A stretch of DNA of 40,711 nucleotides, from assembly GCF_002086485.1 (NCBI RefSeq), contig NZ_MVHF01000061.1:1-40711 (forward strand). Reading direction: 5' to 3'. The translations under genes and the position numbers were made by a program. Source of the stretch: Mycobacterium aquaticum. GTDB lineage: Bacteria; Actinomycetota; Actinomycetes; Mycobacteriales; Mycobacteriaceae. A model generated the notes under the pieces. That model saw only the letters and a list, made by a program, of their open reading frames with translations. It made no database searches and had not been told where the DNA came from. Of this stretch, positions 15,593 through 22,912 are shown one piece after another. The number at the start of each line of letters is the position of its first letter. Within the stretch, counting starts at the first letter, position 1.

Positions 15593-16978
15593 TCAGTGCG
15601 GCTTGCCGGTGATGACGTCGGCGACCCGCGCGATCGGAGATGTCGACGCCCGGCCACCCGCCTCGTGCCGGTCCGCCAGCTTGTACGCGATGTACAGGCC
15701 GCGCACGCCAAGCCAGCGCAGCGGTTCGGGCTCCCAGGTGCGTGATTGGTGCCCGACCCACGGCAGCGCGGTGTTCGGGCTGTCGTGGCCGAGCACCAGA
15801 TCGGCCAGGGTGCGACCAGCCAGGTTGGTCGCGGTCACGCCGTGGCCGACATAGCCGCCGGCCCAGCCCAATCCGGTGGTTCGATCGAGCGCCAGCCCCG
15901 CTTGCCAGTCGCGCGGCACTGCCAGCACCCCGCACCAGCCGTGAGCAATCGGGATGTCACGCACCTGCGGCAGGATCGAGTGCAGCACGTCGGTGAGCTG
16001 CCGGATGGTCTTGCCCGGCACCCGGCCGTCCTTGTCGGTGCGCGACGCATAGCGGTACGGCACGCTTCGCCCGCCGATGGCGATGCGGTTGTCGACGGTG
16101 CGCTGCGCGTAGAAGAATCCGTGCGCGGCGTCACCGACCGTTTCCCGTGCCTCCCAACCGATTTCGTCCCACCGGTCGGCAGGGATCGGCTCGGTGGCGA
16201 TCATCGAACTGTTCATCGGCAGCCATCGCCTGCGCAGCCCGGGCAGCGCAGGCGTGAATCCTTCGGTGGTGCGCAGCACGATGGGGGCACGCACGGTTCC
16301 GTTGGCCGTGACGGCCCTTCCCGCGACGATGTCGGTGACCGGGGACTGCTCGTAGATCGTGACGCCGAGCCGTTCGACGGCGTCGGCAAGACCGCGTGCC
16401 AGCCGGGCGGGTTGAATCCGGGCACAGTGCGGTGTGTGATACGCCGATACCAGACCGGCAAACCGGATACGTTGTGCTGCTTGTTCTCCGGTCAGCTCGG
16501 TGACGTCGTTGCCCCACCGGCGTTCCTCGGCTGCGGAGCCGGCCAGGCGGGCGGCCTGCGCCGGGTTGCGGGCGATCTCCAGGGTTCCGCCCTTGACCGC
16601 ACCCGCGTCGATGCCTTCCCGCTCGGCGACGCCGATGACCTCGTCGACGGCGTCGTTGAGGGCCCGCTGCCACGCCAGTACTTGTTCGCGGCCATGGGTT
16701 TTTGCCAATTTGTGCCGGTCGCCGGGGGCCAGGCCCGACAGCCATCCGCCGTTGCGGCCCGACGCACCGAACCCGGCGAACCGCGCCTCCAGGACCGTGA
16801 TCCGCAAGCTGGGGTCGGCCTGCTTCAGGTAGTAGGCCGTCCACAACCCGGTGTAGCCGGCGCCGACGATGCAGACGTCGGCGTCACGGTCGCCGCCGAG
16901 CGCGGGCCGGTATGCGGGCAGTCTGTCGAACCAGTGGGAGACACGGCCGTTCACCGGATTGGAGATCGCGTTGGGCAT
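15593..16978 (-). CDS. FAD-dependent amine/amino-acid oxidoreductase (DAO family, PuuB-like)
   Basis: A 461-residue flavoprotein of the D-amino-acid oxidase (DAO) superfamily. The N-terminal dinucleotide fold CIVGAGYTGLWTAYYLKQADP (about residues 36-56) is followed by the GASGRNGGWLSG segment that marks the gamma-glutamylputrescine oxidase/PuuB-like group, where substrate amines are oxidised to aldehydes with H2O2 release. The C-terminal FAD-contacting region WAGGYVGHGVTATNLAGRTLADL is intact. ATG 16978 gives a normal N-terminus. It is a single gene with a 174-base divergent upstream region containing a 21-base-period direct repeat that may be its operator. No other polyamine-utilisation genes are nearby, so the substrate is open. 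Confidence 0.8.
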   Translation of the reverse strand: MPNAISNPVNGRVSHWFDRLPAYRPALGGDRDADVCIVGAGYTGLWTAYYLKQADPSLRITVLEARFAGFGASGRNGGWLSGLAPGDRHKLAKTHGREQVLAWQRALNDAVDEVIGVAEREGIDAGAVKGGTLEIARNPAQAARLAGSAAEERRWGNDVTELTGEQAAQRIRFAGLVSAYHTPHCARIQPARLARGLADAVERLGVTIYEQSPVTDIVAGRAVTANGTVRAPIVLRTTEGFTPALPGLRRRWLPMNSSMIATEPIPADRWDEIGWEARETVGDAAHGFFYAQRTVDNRIAIGGRSVPYRYASRTDKDGRVPGKTIRQLTDVLHSILPQVRDIPIAHGWCGVLAVPRDWQAGLALDRTTGLGWAGGYVGHGVTATNLAGRTLADLVLGHDSPNTALPWVGHQSRTWEPEPLRWLGVRGLYIAYKLADRHEAGGRASTSPIARVADVITGKPH

Positions 16979-17038
16979 CGCCAGATTCTGCCAGGACTTG
17001 TCGTCGCGCGGGCCCGGAAATCCGGGTGAACATCATTG

Positions 17039-17068
17039 TTTCTGCCATCCGCCGATCAATTTCTGCCA
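17039..17068. promoter_or_regulatory. Direct repeat TTTCTGCCA, 21-base period, in divergent promoter region
   Basis: Two exact copies of TTTCTGCCA begin at 17039 and 17060, spaced two helical turns apart, so a tandem-binding regulator would contact one DNA face. The pair lies 60-90 bases upstream of the FAD oxidoreductase start and 85-115 bases upstream of the small secreted protein. No remembered actinobacterial regulator is assigned to it. Confidence 0.5.
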
Positions 17069-17152
17069 CCGGAATTATCCCTCTGAGCACTGTGTTTGGA
17101 CAGTCCGAACGGCACGGACCACCCGGAGCCGGAGGTAAAGAGGGAGACAGAG

Positions 17153-17362
17153 ATGAAGAAGTTCGGGATTGCCGTCATCACCGCAAGCGCGCTGGGGGCA
17201 GGCCTGCTGGGCCTGGCCGGGCAAGCGCAGGCCGCCGTCCCCGCCACAGCGTCGTCGACGACCATCTCGGCCGGTGTCGATCACCTGGGCTGGCTGGATC
17301 AGATCCAGCCGAAGGTGAACGTCCCCAGCGTCGACAACACGGTGCGCCACAGCGGCCGCTGA
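17153..17362 (+). CDS. Very small secreted protein (69 residues, Sec signal peptide)
   Basis: A 69-residue precursor with a textbook Sec signal peptide: MKKFG start, hydrophobic core VITASALGAGLLGLAG and a cleavage motif AQAAVP near residue 28. The mature peptide of about 41 residues (AVPATASSTTISAG...NVPSVDNTVRHSGR) has no cysteine and no known domain. The ATG at 17153 was chosen because AGGGAG lies just upstream and because the signal peptide begins there; an upstream in-frame ATG gives an implausible charged leader. It diverges from the FAD oxidoreductase and is followed by a strong terminator. Function unknown; many mycobacteria carry comparable tiny exported proteins. Confidence 0.75.
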   Translation: MKKFGIAVITASALGAGLLGLAGQAQAAVPATASSTTISAGVDHLGWLDQIQPKVNVPSVDNTVRHSGR

Positions 17363-17375
17363 CATACGCAGTCAG

Positions 17376-17403
17376 AAGGGGCATCCCGCACGGGATGCCC
17401 CTT
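17376..17403. terminator. Strong bidirectional hairpin terminator
   Basis: AAGGGGCATCCCG, a 2-base CA centre, then CGGGATGCCCCTT form a near-perfect 13-bp stem, followed on the plus strand by TCT and preceded on the minus-strand reading by TTCT. It lies 13 bases after the small secreted gene and 15 bases after the stop of the convergent methyltransferase, so it can end both transcripts. Confidence 0.85.
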
Positions 17404-17418
17404 TCTCGTGTGAAGGCC

Positions 17419-18237
17419 TCAGAATGCGTAGCGGTGGTACTGGGCCATGTACCGCAGCGCGGGCAGCGTCCCCATCGCCTTGACGGTCCAGCGGTAGTAC
17501 CACACCACGTGGTCGAACGAGTCGTCGTCGAAGGGTGATGTCCAGGCCAGCAACCGGGTACCCGGGACGGCGTCGAGGATGTCCTCGGGTTTGTTGATGG
17601 CCCAGTGCAGGTGGGCTCCGGCTCGACGCACGACGGCGTTGGTCCAGTCCCCCTTGATGCCCCACCGGTTGAACGCGTCGAATTGCAGCTCGCCGGTGTC
17701 GAAGTGGTCCACGACTCTGCGCAGCAGGGCGATGCCGTCCTGCTCGGTGAGGTACATGGTCAGGCCCTCGGCGATCATCAGGGTGGGCCGTCCGGCCGGA
17801 ATGCCCTGCAGCCAAGTGGGATCCGTCACAGACGCGGGGACGACGTGATAGTGCTCGGCGGCCGGGTAGAGCTGTGTGCGCAACCGCGCGACGTCGGGAT
17901 AGTCGATGTCGTACCACTCGACGCCAGGCCCGGGAGCCAGCCGGAAGAACCGGCTGTCCAGCCCGCAACCCAGGTGCAGCACGACGGCGTCGGGATGCAC
18001 CGCCAGGAATTGGCGGGCCCACCGGTCGAAGTGTGCGCTGCGCGTGGTCACCGCGGGCGACTTGGTCGCCGTGATGGTGGTCTGACTCCAGTCGTAGTCG
18101 ATGCGGTCGACGATGTCCCTGGCCCAGGTGTCGTGCAGGATCGAGTTGGGCAGGTCGGCGTCGAGAGCCTTGGCGTAGAACGTCGCGAGCATGGTCTGCG
18201 GCGCGCCGCGCAGGTCGACCTTGAGCTTTTCGGTCAT
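17419..18237 (-). CDS. Class I SAM-dependent methyltransferase (TcmP/PPM-LCMT family)
   Basis: A 272-residue methyltransferase of the leucine-carboxyl-methyltransferase-like group (TcmP/PPM). The N-terminal segment DLRGAPQTMLATFYAKALDADLPNSILHD and motif I VVLHLGCGLDSRFFRL (about residues 85-100) are diagnostic, and IAEGLTMYL is the post-II motif. Members methylate carboxyl groups of small molecules such as polyketides; the mycobacterial Rv0145/Rv0146-type paralogues have unknown substrates. ATG 18237 gives a full-length family N-terminus. It is transcribed alone, between a terminator downstream and the SDR gene upstream on the same strand (63-base gap). Confidence 0.85.
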   Translation of the reverse strand: MTEKLKVDLRGAPQTMLATFYAKALDADLPNSILHDTWARDIVDRIDYDWSQTTITATKSPAVTTRSAHFDRWARQFLAVHPDAVVLHLGCGLDSRFFRLAPGPGVEWYDIDYPDVARLRTQLYPAAEHYHVVPASVTDPTWLQGIPAGRPTLMIAEGLTMYLTEQDGIALLRRVVDHFDTGELQFDAFNRWGIKGDWTNAVVRRAGAHLHWAINKPEDILDAVPGTRLLAWTSPFDDDSFDHVVWYYRWTVKAMGTLPALRYMAQYHRYAF

Positions 18238-18280
18238 CTCGCCAGGCTAGCGCGGTAATACAGTTGCAGCACAAGCCTTT

Positions 18281-18301
18281 AACGCCTACCGGCGTGGCGT
18301 T
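18281..18301 (-). terminator. Weak hairpin after the SDR gene
   Basis: On the minus strand, just after the SDR stop, ACGCC-GGTA-GGCGT forms a 5-bp stem followed by TAAAG. It is short and lacks a T-tract, so it may only attenuate read-through into the methyltransferase gene. Confidence 0.3.
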
Positions 18302-19326
18302 CAGCCCTGCTTCGCGGCGCGTCTGGCCGCGCGCACACCCACCCAGAACTGAGCCGCCTCTCGCACGGAATCCTCGACCGGCCCTGGGCGCCAACCGAGT
18401 TCACGCTCGGCCTTGCCGTGGTCGACGGGAGCCTCGGCACGCATCAGCCGCAGCGATGCCAGCGACATCTGCTCTTCGGTGCCTTTGAGTCTGCCTTTGA
18501 TGGTGCCGATCGTGGCCAGCGCGTAGGTGAGCGGCAGCGGGATGGTTTTCGCCGGCGGCGCGACACCGGCGGCGTCCGCGGCGATGCGGGCCACCTCGGC
18601 GTTACTGATCATCTTCGCCGAGATGAGGTAGCGCTCCCCGATGCGACCCTTGTCCGCCGCCAGAATCAGGGCCCGCGCGGCGTCGTTGACGCCGACGGCT
18701 TCCAGCTCGATGCCGCTCATCACGAACGGCAGCTTGCCGAACGCTGCCGCCGCGATGATGGAGCCGTGCGGGGTGCGGCCCCAGTCGCGGCCGCCGTAGG
18801 TGGTGGAGACGCACATCGCGACGGCGGGTAACCCGCGCTCGCGGGCGTACTGCAGCACCAGGTTCTCGGCAAGCACGCGGGACCGCACGTACGGCGTGAG
18901 GCGTTTCATCTGGTTCGGACCGATGACGTCGTCCTCGTTGGACACCCGGGTCCGCCGTCGGTCCACGGTGGCATAACTGCTGGTGAACACGAAACGTCGT
19001 AAGCCAGAAGCAATTTCGGGCTCCACGGCGACGTCGAGCACGTTGCGGGTGCCCTCGACGTTGGTGCGGAACAGCGGCGCCGGGTCGCGCAACCAGCCGC
19101 GGGTGTCGACGACGCAGTAGTAGACGACGTCGGCGCCGGTCATCGCCTCGCGCAGCACAGCGCTGTCCCAGATGTCGCCGATAAACCGGGTGACATCGAG
19201 ATCGTCGATGCCGATCGTGTTGGCGCCGGGCCGCACCATCACCCGGACGTCTTCGCCGGCCTCGACGAGCTGGCGGGTGACGTGCGAGCCCAGATATCCG
19301 TTGGCGCCGATGACCAGAGCCGTCAT
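18301..19326 (-). CDS. Extended short-chain dehydrogenase (3-beta-HSD/NAD-dependent epimerase family)
   Basis: A 341-residue extended SDR. The N-terminal nucleotide fold ALVIGANGYLGSHV (residues 3-16) has the extended-SDR glycine pattern. The Ser in FVFTSSYAT (about 116) and Tyr146 are the catalytic positions. Oddly, the Tyr-x3-Lys pair reads Y146-V-R-S-R150: the Lys is replaced by Arg. The family includes 3-beta-hydroxysteroid dehydrogenases, dihydroflavonol reductases and sugar epimerases. Its ATG overlaps the TGA of the preceding NTF2-like gene (ATGA at 19323-19326), so the two are translationally coupled. A KstR-type operator precedes the pair, suggesting a steroid or cholesterol-related substrate. 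From memory it corresponds to Rv0139. Confidence 0.8.
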   Translation of the reverse strand: MTALVIGANGYLGSHVTRQLVEAGEDVRVMVRPGANTIGIDDLDVTRFIGDIWDSAVLREAMTGADVVYYCVVDTRGWLRDPAPLFRTNVEGTRNVLDVAVEPEIASGLRRFVFTSSYATVDRRRTRVSNEDDVIGPNQMKRLTPYVRSRVLAENLVLQYARERGLPAVAMCVSTTYGGRDWGRTPHGSIIAAAAFGKLPFVMSGIELEAVGVNDAARALILAADKGRIGERYLISAKMISNAEVARIAADAAGVAPPAKTIPLPLTYALATIGTIKGRLKGTEEQMSLASLRLMRAEAPVDHGKAERELGWRPGPVEDSVREAAQFWVGVRAARRAAKQG

Positions 19327-19835
19327 GCCTGCCGTCCCATCTTCTCCATCCGCTGCATCCAGTGCGCTGCCTCGTCGCTCAGCGTGCCGAGCTCGGCGGC
19401 CTTGCGGCACCACTTCATCGAGGCGGACACAAACCGCAGCGGGTTGTAGATGTCCTCCTGGCGGGACCACATCCCGTCGCCGGCGTAGGTGATGATCGAG
19501 ATGTTGGTGGCGCTGATGATGGTGCCGTCGCCCGGGTCGACCATCGGGTTGTCCAGCTCGCAGATGATCCGTCCGGTCGATTCGTCGATCACGTGCCACA
19601 GCGACGGGAACGCCGTCATGTAGCTGCCCGGGAAGCTCGTCATGGTCTTCCAGATCCAGGCCCGCACCTCGTCGCGGCCCTTCATCGTGCCCGCCGCGTG
19701 CTCGATGTACTCGACGTCGGGTGTGTAGTGCTCCACCCACACGTCCCAGTCCTTGGTCGTGGCGGCGCGGTCCACGGTTTTTTCGAAGGTCGCGAACGCC
19801 GCGGCCAGCTCCTCGCGGCTGAACGTCTTGCTCAC
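19323..19835 (-). CDS. SnoaL/NTF2-like protein
   Basis: A 170-residue NTF2-like fold protein (SnoaL/ketosteroid-isomerase-like cone). The pattern AAAFATFEKTVDRAATTKDWDVWVEHYTPDVEYIEHAAGTMKGRDEVRAWI is typical of the N-terminal helices and first strands. Such folds bind hydrophobic ligands and include isomerases, dehydratases and non-catalytic partners; no catalytic residue is certain. The GTG at 19835 starts 8 bases after a KstR-type box and has no Shine-Dalgarno, so a leaderless mRNA is plausible. The long open frame upstream is Arg/Cys/Trp-rich non-coding sequence across another gene. Its stop overlaps the SDR start. From memory it corresponds to Rv0138 (167 residues). Confidence 0.75.
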   Translation of the reverse strand: MSKTFSREELAAAFATFEKTVDRAATTKDWDVWVEHYTPDVEYIEHAAGTMKGRDEVRAWIWKTMTSFPGSYMTAFPSLWHVIDESTGRIICELDNPMVDPGDGTIISATNISIITYAGDGMWSRQEDIYNPLRFVSASMKWCRKAAELGTLSDEAAHWMQRMEKMGRQA

Positions 19836-19843
19836 CCAAGAAC

Positions 19844-19857
19844 TAGAACACGTTCTA
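19844..19857. promoter_or_regulatory. KstR-type operator
   Basis: TAGAACACGTTCTA matches the remembered KstR palindrome TnnAACnnGTTnnA at every fixed position. It ends 8 bases before the GTG of the NTF2-like gene and overlaps the stop codon of the upstream secreted-protein gene. KstR is the TetR-family repressor of the mycobacterial sterol and lipid degradation regulon, so the NTF2-SDR pair is a candidate member. The AACnnGTT core also resembles parts of the LexA box, but the flanks fit KstR better. Confidence 0.7.
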
Positions 19858-20256
19858 CCATTCGACGGCAAGCACCTTCCGGTCCCCCAGCGGCGCGGAC
19901 AGCGGCACGTCCACCGTTGCGCGGACCGCCAGCGCGATACACATTCTTCCCACCGATTCCGGTGGCGTGCCGCCACGCAGATCCACGGTGACAGTCTGGT
20001 CGGTCTCCTGCGCGCTGACGTGCACACCGAAGCAGTCGGGGGTGCCCGCGGTGAAATTCACCGCGAGGCCCTCACCGCTGCGCGCCCAGGATGCGATGCG
20101 GGTGACGTGCGGGGCGACGATGGCCGGGTCGTCGACGAAGACCGTGCGCGCGGGGTCCGGCGCCACCTCCGGCACGGCCGTCGGCTCCGCGGCGGCCCGC
20201 CCGGCTCCGGCTGTCAGGAGTAAACCGGCCAGAGCTGCGGTTACAGCTATGCGCAT
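19855..20256 (-). CDS. Small exported protein of unknown function
   Basis: A 133-residue precursor with a Sec signal peptide (MRIAVTAALAGLLLTAGAGRAAAEP, cleavage near AAA-EP at residue 23-24). The mature part of about 110 residues has one Cys in TPDCFGV and another in GRMCIAL, which could form a disulfide in the periplasm. It ends in LAVEW. No family recognised; beta-rich by appearance. ATG 20256 was chosen at the signal peptide; an in-frame extension upstream overlaps the divergent promoter. It diverges from msrA with about 70 bases between starts and lies on the same strand as the NTF2-SDR pair, whose operator covers its stop codon. Confidence 0.7.
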   Translation of the reverse strand: MRIAVTAALAGLLLTAGAGRAAAEPTAVPEVAPDPARTVFVDDPAIVAPHVTRIASWARSGEGLAVNFTAGTPDCFGVHVSAQETDQTVTVDLRGGTPPESVGRMCIALAVRATVDVPLSAPLGDRKVLAVEW

Positions 20257-20326
20257 GGGTCCCACGGTAGCGGCGGAGCACAATGGGACCCACCGGCCGA
20301 CAGACCCTATTGAAGGAGCGAGCGCA

Positions 20327-20842
20327 ATGAGCAACTACTCCACGGCAATCCTCGCGGGCGGCTGCTTCTGGGGCATGCAGGATCTGATCCGCAAGCAGCC
20401 GGGCGTGGTGTCGACACGCGTGGGCTACACCGGTGGCCGCAACGACCACCCCACATACCGCAACCATCCCGGCCACGCCGAGGCCGTCGAGATCGTCTAC
20501 GACCCCGCCAAGACCGACTACCGGGCACTGCTGGAGTTCTTCTTCCAGATTCACGATCCGAGCACCAAGGACCGGCAGGGCAACGACGTCGGCACCAGCT
20601 ACCGGTCGGCGATCTTCTACCTCGACGATGAGCAGAAGCGCGTCGCACTGGAAACCATCGCCGACGTGGACGCGTCGGGTTTGTGGCCGGGCAAGGTGGT
20701 CACCGAGGTCACGCCCGCCGTCGACTTCTGGGAGGCCGAGCCCGAGCACCAGGATTACCTGCAGCACTTCCCCAACGGCTACACCTGCCACTTCCCGCGG
20801 CCGGGCTGGAAGCTGCCGAAGCGGCAGACCGCCAACCAGTAA
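20327..20842 (+). CDS. msrA: Peptide methionine-S-sulfoxide reductase
   Basis: MsrA, 171 residues. It reduces Met-S-sulfoxide in proteins using thioredoxin. The catalytic Cys13 lies in GGCFWG, followed by VSTRVGYTGG and the GHAEAVEIVYDP block, all diagnostic. No C-terminal resolving-Cys tail of the E. coli type is evident. ATG 20327 has a good Shine-Dalgarno (GAAGGAG, about 9 bases upstream). The open frame continues upstream through the divergent region but only the MSNYSTAILAGG start is conserved. It converges with cyp138 (3-base gap). From memory it corresponds to Rv0137c, next to cyp138 in M. tuberculosis. Confidence 0.95.
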   Translation: MSNYSTAILAGGCFWGMQDLIRKQPGVVSTRVGYTGGRNDHPTYRNHPGHAEAVEIVYDPAKTDYRALLEFFFQIHDPSTKDRQGNDVGTSYRSAIFYLDDEQKRVALETIADVDASGLWPGKVVTEVTPAVDFWEAEPEHQDYLQHFPNGYTCHFPRPGWKLPKRQTANQ

Positions 20843-20845
20843 CCG

Positions 20846-22189
20846 CTACTGCCCCAGCGGCGTGGCGCGCCGGTGCATGACGACCCGGCCGCCCGACTTC
20901 GGCGTGTACGCCACCCCGCGCGAGTGCACCTTCTCGCCGGGTGCGGTCGTGGTCTCGATGACGAAGTGCCGCAACACCGTTCGCAGCACGACATCCATCT
21001 CGACGTTGGCGAACGCCGCTCCCACGCAACGCCGCGTGCCACCGCCGAACGGGATCCAGCCCAGGCCGGGGCGGCTGCCGACGAACCGCTGCGGGTCGAA
21101 CCGGCCCGGGTCCGGGAACTCCTCGGGCCGTTCCTGGATCGCGGCGAGCGCGACGATGACCGAGTAGCCCTGCGGGATCACCCAGTCGCCGAGTTCGAAT
21201 GCCGGCGCGTAGACGTGGCGGCCTGCGAAATCGATGACGGTCCTGACCCGCTGTATCTCCAGGATGGTCGCCTGGCGGTACTCGTTGCCGTCGGTCGCGG
21301 CCTCGGCGACGAGTTCGGCGAGCACCTCGGGATGGCGGCTGATGCGTTCGAACGCCCACCCCAGCGTGGACGCCGTGGTTTCGTGACCGGCAGCCAGCAG
21401 CGTCAGTAGCTCGTCGCCGATGTCTTTGCGGGACATCGCCGAACCGTCTTCGTAAGTGCTGCGCAGCAGCAGCGCGAGGATGTCGTCACGGTGCTCGAAC
21501 TCGGGGTCGGATTCGATCCGTTCGATCAGCTGGTCGATCACCGCGTCGTACTGGCTGCGATATCTGGCCAGCCGCGCCCATGGGCTGAACCGGCCGTAGT
21601 CCCGCGTCGGGTTGGGCAGCACGGCGAGCCGTGACCCGAGGGTCACCCAGGGCGGGATGATGCGCCGCAGCTCGTCGAGTTGTTCGCCGTCGGCACCGAA
21701 TACCGCACGCAGGATGGCGTTGAGGGTGATGCGCATCATCGGCTCGAGGGTTTCGAACTCCCTGCCCTCCGGCCAGTTCGCCGCCTCGCGCAGCGTTTCC
21801 TCCTCGAAGATGGCCTCGTAGTTGCGGATGCTCTTGCCGTGGAACGGCGGGGTCAGCAGCTTGCGCCGGCGCCGGTGATCGGTGCCGTCGAGGGCGAAGA
21901 CAGATCCCGAGCCGAGGATGCGGCTCAGGTTGGGCTGGACGTTGCCGACGTCCTCGGTGTTGGCCTGGAACAGCTGCTTGGCCAGCTGCGGCTCGGCGAC
22001 GATGACCGTGCGGCCGAACATCGGCAGCCGCAGGGTGAAGATGTCGCCGTAGCGCCGCGAGATCCGCTTGACCATCCACCGCCGGGCAAGCGCATACCCG
22101 GCACCCTGCAGCACGACGGGAATCCGGGGGCCCGGCGGTATCCGCGCCTCGGTGATTTCGGGTTGTACGACGGTCACTGTTTCGGTCAT
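20846..22189 (-). CDS. cyp138: Cytochrome P450, CYP138 family
   Basis: A 447-residue P450. The oxygen-activation helix AGHETT is at residues 267-272, the ExxR motif at 311-314 (EIQR), and the heme-ligand loop FGGGTRRCVGAAFA carries Cys388. Long stretches such as GNVQPNLSRILGSGSVFALDG and the PPFHGKSIRNYE region closely match M. tuberculosis CYP138 (Rv0136) as I remember it. The natural substrate of CYP138 is not established. ATG 22189 follows GGAGAT and gives a soluble N-terminus; the much longer open frame upstream runs antisense through the TetR gene. The divergent TetR gene and the GTAC-rich region between them suggest local repression. Confidence 0.9.
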   Translation of the reverse strand: MTETVTVVQPEITEARIPPGPRIPVVLQGAGYALARRWMVKRISRRYGDIFTLRLPMFGRTVIVAEPQLAKQLFQANTEDVGNVQPNLSRILGSGSVFALDGTDHRRRRKLLTPPFHGKSIRNYEAIFEEETLREAANWPEGREFETLEPMMRITLNAILRAVFGADGEQLDELRRIIPPWVTLGSRLAVLPNPTRDYGRFSPWARLARYRSQYDAVIDQLIERIESDPEFEHRDDILALLLRSTYEDGSAMSRKDIGDELLTLLAAGHETTASTLGWAFERISRHPEVLAELVAEAATDGNEYRQATILEIQRVRTVIDFAGRHVYAPAFELGDWVIPQGYSVIVALAAIQERPEEFPDPGRFDPQRFVGSRPGLGWIPFGGGTRRCVGAAFANVEMDVVLRTVLRHFVIETTTAPGEKVHSRGVAYTPKSGGRVVMHRRATPLGQ

Positions 22190-22207
22190 GCCATCTCCAG
22201 CCACATG

Positions 22208-22260
22208 TTGGTACTGCCGTGTACCACTAACGTGTGTAGTACGGTACTCGCAGGTACCAA
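22208..22260. promoter_or_regulatory. GTAC-rich divergent operator between cyp138 and tetR
   Basis: Five GTAC tetramers (at 22211, 22221, 22239, 22244 and 22254) occur in 47 bases. The outermost form an inverted pair, TTGGTAC (22208-22214) and GTACCAA (22254-22260). The cluster sits between the divergent cyp138 and TetR starts and is a natural site for autoregulation and P450 control by that TetR protein. Confidence 0.5.
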
Positions 22261-22279
22261 GCGACGCAAGGGTGGTGAC

Positions 22280-22912
22280 ATGACTGCTGCACTCGCGGGT
22301 TCCGGGTCTCCGGCCGGAACGGACGCCTTCCGGCTGCGCCTGCTCGACGGGCTCGCGGCAGCCATCACCGACAAGGGCTATCGCGAAACCACGGTCGCCG
22401 ACGTCGTCCGGCACGCCCGCACCTCCAAACGCACCTTCTACGACCAGTTCTCCAGCAAGGAAGCGTGTTTCATCGAGTTGCTGCGGCTCAACAACGCGCG
22501 CCTGGTCGGCGAGATCCGGACCGCCGTCGACGCCGACGCGCCGTGGCAGGACCAGATCGCACAAGCCGTCGGCGCTTACGTCGACCACATCGAATCCGCC
22601 CCTGCCGTCACCTTGAGTTGGATCCGGGAACTGCCCGCGCTCGGCGCCCAGGCGCGCCCGTTGCAGCGCGAAGCCATGCGTGAACTCACCGATCTGCTCA
22701 TCGATCTCAGCGCGAACGCAGGCTTCCGGCACGCCGAGCTGCCCGAGCTGACCCGCCCGATGGCGATCATCCTGCTGGGCGGACTGCGTGAACTGACCGC
22801 GATGATCGTCGAAGACGGCCGCGAGATCCGCGAGATCTACGGTCCGGCCGTGGCCGCGTCGCAGGCCATCCTCGGCCCCCGCGCCGACTCAGCCGAGCAT
22901 CAGCCGCGCTGA
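22280..22912 (+). CDS. TetR-family regulator, likely repressor of cyp138
   Basis: A 210-residue TetR protein. The N-terminal helix-turn-helix spans about residues 18-65 (ITDKGYRETTVADVVRHARTSKRTFYDQFSSKEACF), followed by an all-helical ligand domain. ATG 22280 follows AGGGTGG. It is divergent from cyp138 across 90 bases, matching the Rv0135c-Rv0136 arrangement in M. tuberculosis (from memory), and the GTAC-rich palindromic region between them is its probable operator. Its 3' end overlaps the convergent second TetR gene by 24 bases. Ligand unknown, possibly the P450 substrate. Confidence 0.85.
   Translation: MTAALAGSGSPAGTDAFRLRLLDGLAAAITDKGYRETTVADVVRHARTSKRTFYDQFSSKEACFIELLRLNNARLVGEIRTAVDADAPWQDQIAQAVGAYVDHIESAPAVTLSWIRELPALGAQARPLQREAMRELTDLLIDLSANAGFRHAELPELTRPMAIILLGGLRELTAMIVEDGREIREIYGPAVAASQAILGPRADSAEHQPR

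Noticed and set aside
18301..19839. 512-codon version of the SDR frame
   Set aside because: Residues before 19326 are an out-of-frame copy of the NTF2-like gene region; the nucleotide-binding motif begins at MTALVIGANG.
20846..22732. 628-codon version of the CYP138 frame
   Set aside because: The extra ~180 N-terminal codons run antisense through the TetR gene and the operator; the CYP start at 22189 has a Shine-Dalgarno and a normal P450 length.
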